From the NCBI GenBank assembly GCA_902771745.1, contig CACXYG010000096.1, positions 1-5,755 on the forward strand: a stretch of 5,755 bases of DNA, written 5' to 3'. Under the pieces are notes generated by a model. The model saw nothing but the letters and a program-made list of their open reading frames with translations, did not search any database and had not been told where the DNA came from. Below, piece after piece: positions 1-4,393 of this stretch. Position 1 is the first letter of the stretch. Each line of letters starts with the position of its first letter. Position numbers and translations under genes: made by a program. Source of the DNA: an uncultured Erysipelotrichaceae bacterium. GTDB taxonomy: Bacteria; Bacillota_I; Bacilli_A; RFN20; CAG-288.

Positions 1-789
1 ATGATTATGTAAGGTATCAATGGCTTCCTTGACTTCTAAGATATTACCGATGGCATTACCCAAAGGCTGATTCATGGTCGTGATTTCCGCTCTGACACTT
101 CTATTGAAGTGCGCGCCGATTTCCACCATCAACTTGGCCAAGATTTCCGCTTCTTCCTTCGTGCGCATAAAAGCACCACTGCCATACTTGACGTCTAACA
201 GAATGACATCACAACCAGAAGCTAACTTCTTAGACATGATACTCGAGGCAATCAAAGGTATAGAATCGACAGTACCCGTGACATCTCTTAAGGCATAAAG
301 TTTCTTATCAGCCAAAACAATATCTTTACTCTGGCCAATGATGGACATACCAACTTTATTGACCGTATCAAAGAACTCTTTTGGAGTCAAGGTGATAGAC
401 ATACCTGGAATGGATTCCAGCTTGTCTAAAGTACCGCCGGTAAAACCAAGACCACGGCCAGACATCTTAGCAACCTTGATGCCAAGAGCAGCGACCATAG
501 GACATAAGGTCATGGAAGTCTTATCGCCAACGCCACCAGTCGAATGCTTATCGGCTTTGATACCGTCAATCTTGCTAAGATCGAACATCACGCCAGAATT
601 CATCATGGCTTCGGTCAAAGAGAAGGTTTCCTTCTTGGTCATACCCTGGAAACGAATCGCCATCAATAAAGCGGAGACCTGATAATCGGGAATGATACCT
701 TTACAGTAATCCTCGATCCAATACTTGATCTCTTCGTCACTCAGTTCCTTACCATTTTTCTTCTTCTCAATAATAGAAAGAATGTCCAT
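1..789 (-). CDS. pdp: Pyrimidine-nucleoside (thymidine) phosphorylase, N-terminal 263 residues; C-terminus beyond window
   Basis: This enzyme splits thymidine, and in Bacillota usually also uridine and deoxyuridine, with phosphate to give the free base and (deoxy)ribose 1-phosphate in cytoplasmic pyrimidine salvage. The frame runs open from ATG 787-789 to the left edge. The glycosyltransferase family 3 signatures are clear: the phosphate loop KHSTGGVGDK at residues 81-90, SGRGLGFTGGT at 110-120, and the pyrimidine-binding block LYALRDVTGT to SSIMSKK at about 164-188, with R168, S183 and K187 matching the base-contacting Arg/Ser/Lys of thymidine phosphorylases. A GAGGTGA ribosome site 5 nt upstream fixes the start. 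About 170 C-terminal residues are probably missing off the edge, since the family is about 430 aa. The gene has its own promoter just after the cdaA terminator, so it is likely a separate unit. Phe116 stands where I recall His in SGRGLGHTGG. Thymidine-specific (deoA) and broad pyrimidine (pdp) types cannot be told apart here. Confidence 0.95.
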   Translation of the reverse strand, partial: MDILSIIEKKKNGKELSDEEIKYWIEDYCKGIIPDYQVSALLMAIRFQGMTKKETFSLTEAMMNSGVMFDLSKIDGIKADKHSTGGVGDKTSMTLCPMVAALGIKVAKMSGRGLGFTGGTLDKLESIPGMSITLTPKEFFDTVNKVGMSIIGQSKDIVLADKKLYALRDVTGTVDSIPLIASSIMSKKLASGCDVILLDVKYGSGAFMRTKEEAEILAKLMVEIGAHFNRSVRAEITTMNQPLGNAIGNILEVKEAIDTLHNH

Positions 790-794
790 ACGTT

Positions 795-801
795 TCACCT
801 C
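795..801 (-). promoter_or_regulatory. Ribosome binding site of pdp
   Basis: The minus strand reads GAGGTGA followed by AACGT and then ATG. It is an extended match to the 16S rRNA 3' end with a 5-nt spacer and fixes the pdp start at 789. Confidence 0.8.
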
Positions 802-814
802 GATATTGTTTTTC

Positions 815-843
815 ATTATATCACGACTAAAAGAAAGACTAAA
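815..843 (-). promoter_or_regulatory. Extended -10 promoter for pdp
   Basis: The minus strand has a consensus TATAAT at 815-820 directly preceded by TGA (821-823), which is an extended -10 (TGnTATAAT). The best -35 at a 17-nt spacing is TTTAGT (838-843), a poor match that an extended -10 can compensate for. Predicted initiation is near 808-809, giving a leader of about 20 nt that contains the GAGGTGA site. The -35 region overlaps the T-tract of the cdaA terminator, so the two units sit end to end. This is read by eye, with no transcript data. Confidence 0.65.
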
Positions 844-868
844 ACCGGTGAACCAGAAGGCTCACCGG
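838..868 (-). terminator. Rho-independent terminator after cdaA
   Basis: On the minus strand, CCGGTGAGCC, loop TTCT and GGTTCACCGG form a 10-bp stem with one G-U pair (868-859 with 854-845), followed at once by TTTTAGTC and more T-rich sequence. It lies 8 nt past the cdaA stop. The plus strand has no T-run after the stem, so it should act on minus-strand transcription only. Confidence 0.85.
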
Positions 869-876
869 GTAATAAA

Positions 877-1665
877 TTAAGCGATTTGATTGCGGAAATA
901 CTTTTCAAATTCCGCAGTCTTGATGTTATCTAACATACCGCCATGGGCAATGGAGATACGGCCTGTTTCTTCGGAAACGACGATAGTGATAGAATCCGTA
1001 ACTTCACTGATACCTAAAGCAGCTCTGTGACGAGCACCAAATTTACCGGTGATAGCTCTGGTAGACGGTGGATAATAGACGGCAGCAGCGATGATGGTAT
1101 TACCCTTGATGATGATGGCACCATCATGTAATCTGGTACCTTCATAGAAGATGGTCTCTACGATTTCAGGAGTAAATGGGGTGTTGATGTAAGTGCCGCT
1201 CTTCATGAAATCATCCATTGGTGTATCTTTCTCAAAGGTAATCAAGGCACCGACCTTGTTTTCACTAAGCCAGTTGACGGCCGTAACCACATCCTTGATC
1301 AACTTTTCCTTGTCGTAGCTAGACTTGGCATTGGCAAGAACCGGGCTGGTCTTTAACGACTTGGCAAGATACTTTCGCAAGACACCCGAGTTGATGGTCA
1401 AGCAGATCACCGTCAAGACAGTAATCATAGCCAAAGATAAGTTTGGCAAGTACTCCATATCGGTTAAGAACATGGATACAACATAAAGGGCATCGAGTAA
1501 GACATAACCGATGACAACCCAAATTCTTCTTAAACGGAAACAGATAAAGAAAGATACCAAAACAATGATACTGACACAAATGGCAATATCGGTAATGGAC
1601 CAAACATTAAGTTCTTTTATCGCTGATTCTGTCGCAAGGACAACACTGTTTAAAAATGAACCCAT
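877..1665 (-). CDS. cdaA: Diadenylate cyclase CdaA (membrane c-di-AMP synthase), 262 aa
   Basis: CdaA joins two ATP molecules into cyclic di-AMP, which controls potassium and osmolyte uptake and cell-wall homeostasis in Bacillota. The N-terminus has three hydrophobic segments at about 24-44, 48-68 and 75-95, the usual CdaA membrane anchor. A short linker leads to the DisA_N cyclase domain at about 118-245, with the catalytic LHDGAIII (DGA at 181-183), GARHRAALGISE (RHR at 212-214) and VVSEETG. Length fits the family, which is about 270 aa. I chose ATG 1663-1665 over the in-frame GTG 1669-1671, because that GTG is itself part of the AGGTGA ribosome site. In B. subtilis cdaA sits in an operon with cdaR and glmM. 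Here a terminator follows directly, and the upstream neighbour is a recombinase gene, so no CdaR regulator is encoded alongside. The protein should be an integral membrane enzyme with a cytoplasmic cyclase domain. Confidence 0.96.
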   Translation of the reverse strand: MGSFLNSVVLATESAIKELNVWSITDIAICVSIIVLVSFFICFRLRRIWVVIGYVLLDALYVVSMFLTDMEYLPNLSLAMITVLTVICLTINSGVLRKYLAKSLKTSPVLANAKSSYDKEKLIKDVVTAVNWLSENKVGALITFEKDTPMDDFMKSGTYINTPFTPEIVETIFYEGTRLHDGAIIIKGNTIIAAAVYYPPSTRAITGKFGARHRAALGISEVTDSITIVVSEETGRISIAHGGMLDNIKTAEFEKYFRNQIA

Positions 1666-1667
1666 AT

Positions 1668-1673
1668 TCACCT
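1668..1673 (-). promoter_or_regulatory. Ribosome binding site of cdaA
   Basis: The minus strand reads AGCAGGTGAAT and then ATG. The AGGTGA core lies just upstream of ATG 1665 and contains the GTG that an ORF caller would take as the start. This decides for the shorter 262-aa protein. Confidence 0.7.
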
Positions 1674-1748
1674 GCTATATGATGTACAAATTAGTATAAT
1701 TTATAATAAAAAATAAATAAAGCATTTTTTGACAAAACACACTAGTAT
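1674..1748 (-). promoter_or_regulatory. AT-rich intergenic region, probable but weak cdaA promoter
   Basis: This gap between the xerC-HAD ORF and cdaA is almost pure A/T. On the minus strand the best -10 near the gene is TATACT (1693-1698), but at a 17-nt spacing the -35 is only TTTATT (1716-1721). A TTGTCA lies at 1730-1735, too far upstream to pair with it. A promoter is likely on composition, but its exact position is not settled. Confidence 0.3.
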
Positions 1749-1767
1749 TTATACGTTTTTTGTCAAA
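1728..1767. repeat. Perfect 10-bp inverted repeat, 20-nt spacer
   Basis: TTTGACAAAA at 1728-1737 and its reverse complement TTTTGTCAAA at 1758-1767 flank a 20-nt spacer. The right arm lies within the last codons of the xerC-HAD ORF (stop at 1749-1751) and the left arm is upstream of cdaA. The arms are A/T-rich and no T-run directly follows the stem in the minus-strand sense, so it would be a poor terminator. The 30-bp arm-to-arm distance, about three helical turns, would suit a dimeric repressor site. Function is unknown and chance is possible in such AT-rich DNA. Confidence 0.5.
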
Positions 1768-3407
1768 TTCAGAAAACCTAAGACCGTTTCTGGAAGGTTT
1801 ACATAATCACAAATAGAACAACTTACTTCTTTCATATTCTGCACTTTTTCAAGTTCTTCAGCTGGTTTGATTGCAACCACCTGAGCAACATGGGCTTTAT
1901 AGGCGCTTAAGATACCCGCTTTAGAATCTTCAAAGACAACTGTCTTTTTCGGATCCGCTTCTAATTGTTTTAAGGCGCGCTGATAAATCATCGGATGAGG
2001 TTTACCCTTAGTAAGGGTACCATCATCATAAATGATGTTTTCCTTTTTAAACCAACGGAGAAGATCAAATGTCTTGATATACCAATCCACATTGGGTTTA
2101 CGACTGGCAGTCGCAATGGCAATCGGAATGTTCTTGCTTACTAATTCATCCAAAAGTTCTGGTAAGCCATTGACTAGATGAAGTGTTGGTTGATCTTGTT
2201 CACACATCTTTTGATAGATCAATTCTTTTTCGGTAGAGAGTTGTTCCACTTCCGCTTGCGAGAATTCCCTCTCAGCCAGATATTCTAAAATCTCTTTGTT
2301 GTTAAATCCGTGGATGTGAAGCGGAAACTCCTCATCCTTGATCTCACGGTTGAAACGAGTCAGAGCAAACTCTCTCCAAGATAAGACATGCTTATCCTCA
2401 TCAAAGAACATCGTGCCGTTGAAGTCAAAGATGACATAACGCTTTTCCTGATATCCGAGTTCTTCTAGACTATTCGTCTTCGGAAAGCAGTTATCATAAG
2501 TCTTTTTTAAATCCGCATAGGTGACATGGGTATAGATAGAAGTCGTACGAATAGATTCATGACCTAAGAATTCCTGAATGGTTCTTAAATCCGCTCCGTT
2601 ATTCAATAACTCCGTAGCAAAGGAATGACGAAGCATGTGAGGATAGATCTTTAATGGAAAGCCTGCTTTTAGACCAGCCTGAGAGACGATATATTCTAAT
2701 CCACGTTCGGTTAGTGGTTTACCTTGGTTATTTAAAAACAAAGTATCTTCTTCCTGATCAGAGAAACCCAAAAGTCGTTTTCTCAAGTTTTCACAATAGT
2801 GAAGCAAAGCCTTTTTGGCAACCTCGGAAAAAGGAACAATTCTCTCTTTCCCACCTTTACCAAAGACACGGACGCGCTTGCTGGAAAAGTCACAAGAAGA
2901 AACCTTTAATGCGATGATTTCTCCACAACGTAGACCAGAAGAAAACAAGAGTTCTAAAATCGCCTGATCACGAGAGGCTAACTTATCTTCTCTCTTCTGA
3001 TTGGAATCAAGTAAGTCAGTGATTTCTTCATAAGAAAGAAATTCCGGAAGTTTTTTATCCTTCTTAGGTGTCGTCACCGTCTCAAAAGGATTGTTCTGAT
3101 AATGCTTGTAGGTATAAAGATACTTGTAGAAATGACGAAGAGCAGAAAGCCTTCTCTTGATACTCGACTTATCCATATGTTCCAAGTTGAGATTCAAAAG
3201 ATAGATACGGATAGTCTCCTTATCCACCTGTTCCTTGCTTTTCTGTTCACCAGAAAGGAAAAGAAGGAAGTCAGCGACATCTTCTCCATAAGACTTTCTC
3301 GTCTTCTCGCTATAGCCTTTTACACCGATAAGATAGTCCAAGAAAGAATGAAATTCCTCATCCTCTACTCTTGCAATCTTGTTGGTATATTCTTTTTCTT
3401 TGTCCAT
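1749..3407 (-). CDS. xerC: XerC-type tyrosine recombinase fused to a HAD-superfamily hydrolase, 552 aa
   Basis: Residues 1-323 are a complete tyrosine recombinase, presumably acting with XerD at dif to resolve chromosome dimers. The N-terminal core-binding domain spans about 16-100 and the catalytic domain about 118-306. All catalytic residues are present: R160 (GLRCGE), K184 (GKGGKER), H257-x-x-R260 (HMLRHSFA), H283 (LGHES) and Y292 (SIYTHV). Residues 324-552 form a HAD subfamily IA, beta-phosphoglucomutase-like domain: nucleophile D328 in FDFNGT, T433 (ATAS), K469 (GKPHP) and E493-D494 (FEDS). Position N330 normally holds the second Asp. Each half has the length of a stand-alone protein, and their junction carries start signals out of frame, so a one-base deletion may have joined two genes. 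ATG 3407 was chosen because the longer frame to 3554 overlaps the upstream gene without recombinase homology. Start and upstream TAA are 1 nt apart, with only a weak GTGGG ribosome site, so coupling is likely. Confidence 0.9.
   Translation of the reverse strand: MDKEKEYTNKIARVEDEEFHSFLDYLIGVKGYSEKTRKSYGEDVADFLLFLSGEQKSKEQVDKETIRIYLLNLNLEHMDKSSIKRRLSALRHFYKYLYTYKHYQNNPFETVTTPKKDKKLPEFLSYEEITDLLDSNQKREDKLASRDQAILELLFSSGLRCGEIIALKVSSCDFSSKRVRVFGKGGKERIVPFSEVAKKALLHYCENLRKRLLGFSDQEEDTLFLNNQGKPLTERGLEYIVSQAGLKAGFPLKIYPHMLRHSFATELLNNGADLRTIQEFLGHESIRTTSIYTHVTYADLKKTYDNCFPKTNSLEELGYQEKRYVIFDFNGTMFFDEDKHVLSWREFALTRFNREIKDEEFPLHIHGFNNKEILEYLAEREFSQAEVEQLSTEKELIYQKMCEQDQPTLHLVNGLPELLDELVSKNIPIAIATASRKPNVDWYIKTFDLLRWFKKENIIYDDGTLTKGKPHPMIYQRALKQLEADPKKTVVFEDSKAGILSAYKAHVAQVVAIKPAEELEKVQNMKEVSCSICDYVNLPETVLGFLNLTKNV
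2435..2449 (-). other. Out-of-frame ribosome site and ATG at the XerC-HAD junction
   Basis: On the minus strand AGGAAAA (2449-2443), GCGTT and ATG (2437-2435) form a well-spaced start signal right where the HAD domain begins. The ATG is one base out of the HAD frame: Y324 is TAT and V325 is GTC. Adding any one base after this ATG would give Met, one variable residue, then IFDFNGT. It would also give the recombinase frame a TGA four codons after Arg323. No in-frame ATG, GTG or TTG exists between the recombinase end and the HAD nucleophile. Confidence 0.65.
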
Positions 3408-3408
3408 G

Positions 3409-4347
3409 TTATAACCCACAGATACAGTATAAGAAGACGGATAAGAACTGGAATATAGTTCCACCAACAACAAACATGTGGAAGATGGAATGCCAGTATC
3501 TCTTCTTAGACCCGATACCATAAAGGATGGAACCGATGGTATAAGTAACACCACCTAAAATCAATAACCAGGTACCCATGATTCCCATCGGGCCCTCAAT
3601 AAGCCAAGGATAGAAGAAGATGATACCCCAACCCACTGCGATATATAAAATCATCGAGATGACTTTGACAATCACTTTTCTCATCATCGTGGCATTTAAG
3701 ACAACACCCAAAACCGCCAAAGTGATAACCACACCTAAAATGATGTAGTTATATGGTTGATGAGCAGATAGTCCTAACAGGGTAACCGGTACATAAGTCC
3801 CGGCGATCAAGACATAAATCGTACAATGATCGATGATCTGAAAGACCATCTTACCTCGGTTGATTCTTAAACCATGGTAAATCGAAGAGACCGAATAAAG
3901 CGTGATACTTGTCACTCCAAAGATGATCATCGACATCAAAGCAATGCCATCTCCTGGACGAAGAAGCACGCTGAAAATGATGGATAAGACCATGCCGATG
4001 ATAGATAAACCACCACCGACAATATGGGTGACCATATTAAAAATCTCTTCACTGCGAAGGTAGAAAGGAAGATTCTTCTTCTCACGTAAGGCCTTGATCT
4101 CATCGGGAGAAAGATATTTCTCCTTGATTTTGGTCTCCTTTTCATGATTGCCGGTAAAGTCATTCTTCAAGAACTGCTTTTTGGCGGCATATTCTTCCTT
4201 CATCAGCTTGATTCGGCGCTGATATTCCCTGACTTGCTGCTGATATTCTTTCTTATGAGCAAGCAATTCTTCTTGATAATCTTCAATCTTCTGATTGTGT
4301 TCTGCTGCCAAACCGCGTTTGGCTTCAATGTATTCTGTTTTTGTCAT
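3409..4347 (-). CDS. trhA: Hemolysin III/PAQR-family membrane protein with N-terminal coiled coil, 312 aa
   Basis: The C-terminal ~210 residues are a seven-helix hemolysin III (TrhA/YqfA, PAQR) protein. Bacterial members are linked to membrane homeostasis; hydrolase activity has been proposed for the superfamily but no substrate can be read here. The conserved residues are present: E101, N104 and H108 in EEIFNMVTHIVGGG, H158 in SSIYHG, D173-H174 in IIDHCTIY, and H286-x3-H290 in HSIFHMF. The His and Asp groups match the PAQR zinc site. Hydrophobic helices run at about 105-128, 134-156, 168-190, 199-219, 224-246, 255-277 and 290-311. Residues 1-98 are an extra highly charged helical segment rich in E, K, Q and Y with heptad-like spacing, not usual for this ~210-220 aa family. 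The frame is open upstream to 5016, but that part is a topA shadow without an initiation signal near 4347. ATG 4347 has no Shine-Dalgarno and may be leaderless. Confidence 0.88.
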   Translation of the reverse strand: MTKTEYIEAKRGLAAEHNQKIEDYQEELLAHKKEYQQQVREYQRRIKLMKEEYAAKKQFLKNDFTGNHEKETKIKEKYLSPDEIKALREKKNLPFYLRSEEIFNMVTHIVGGGLSIIGMVLSIIFSVLLRPGDGIALMSMIIFGVTSITLYSVSSIYHGLRINRGKMVFQIIDHCTIYVLIAGTYVPVTLLGLSAHQPYNYIILGVVITLAVLGVVLNATMMRKVIVKVISMILYIAVGWGIIFFYPWLIEGPMGIMGTWLLILGGVTYTIGSILYGIGSKKRYWHSIFHMFVVGGTIFQFLSVFLYCICGL

Positions 4348-4353
4348 GCAATG

Positions 4354-4382
4354 ATTATAAACGAAAAGGTCGCCCTTGTGGG
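4354..4382 (-). promoter_or_regulatory. Candidate promoter for the PAQR gene, possibly leaderless
   Basis: The minus strand has a consensus TATAAT at 4354-4359. At a 17-nt spacing the -35 is CCCACA (4377-4382), which matches only in its last three bases. Initiation 6-7 nt past the -10 would fall at 4347-4348, on or next to the A of the start codon. The 20 nt before the ATG contain no purine-rich ribosome site. The box could also be chance in a T-rich terminator tail. Confidence 0.4.
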
Positions 4383-4388
4383 GGGACC
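4359..4388 (-). terminator. Probable rho-independent terminator after topA
   Basis: On the minus strand GGTCCCCC (4388-4381), loop CACAA and GGGCGACC (4375-4368) pair over seven G-C/T-A pairs with one internal C-C mismatch, followed by TTTTCGTTT. It starts 6 nt past the topA stop. The stem is short and interrupted, so read-through into the downstream gene is possible. Confidence 0.55.
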
Positions 4389-4393
4389 ATGCA

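Noticed and set aside
74..682. Plus-strand open frames of 74 and 114 codons (74-298 and 338-682)
   Set aside because: They lie fully antisense to pdp, have no ribosome site, and show no recognisable domain; they are codon-bias shadows.
1319..1603. Minus-strand 94-codon frame within cdaA
   Set aside because: It is a second frame over the membrane segments of cdaA; the Cys/His-rich translation arises from reading hydrophobic codons out of frame.
1666..1671. GTG start two codons upstream for cdaA
   Set aside because: The GTG is part of the AGGTGA ribosome site and has no site of its own further upstream.
1695..1707. TATAAT boxes on the plus strand
   Set aside because: They lack a -35 partner and there is no plus-strand gene downstream; expected in such AT-rich DNA.
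1685..1720. Possible dif site near the xerC gene
   Set aside because: The AT-rich stretch lacks the two recognisable XerC/XerD arms around a 6-bp centre; similarity is compositional only.
3408..3554. Upstream extension of the xerC ORF to 3554
   Set aside because: These 49 codons overlap the conserved C-terminal helices of the PAQR gene and precede the normal XerC N-terminus; ATG 3407 fits family length.
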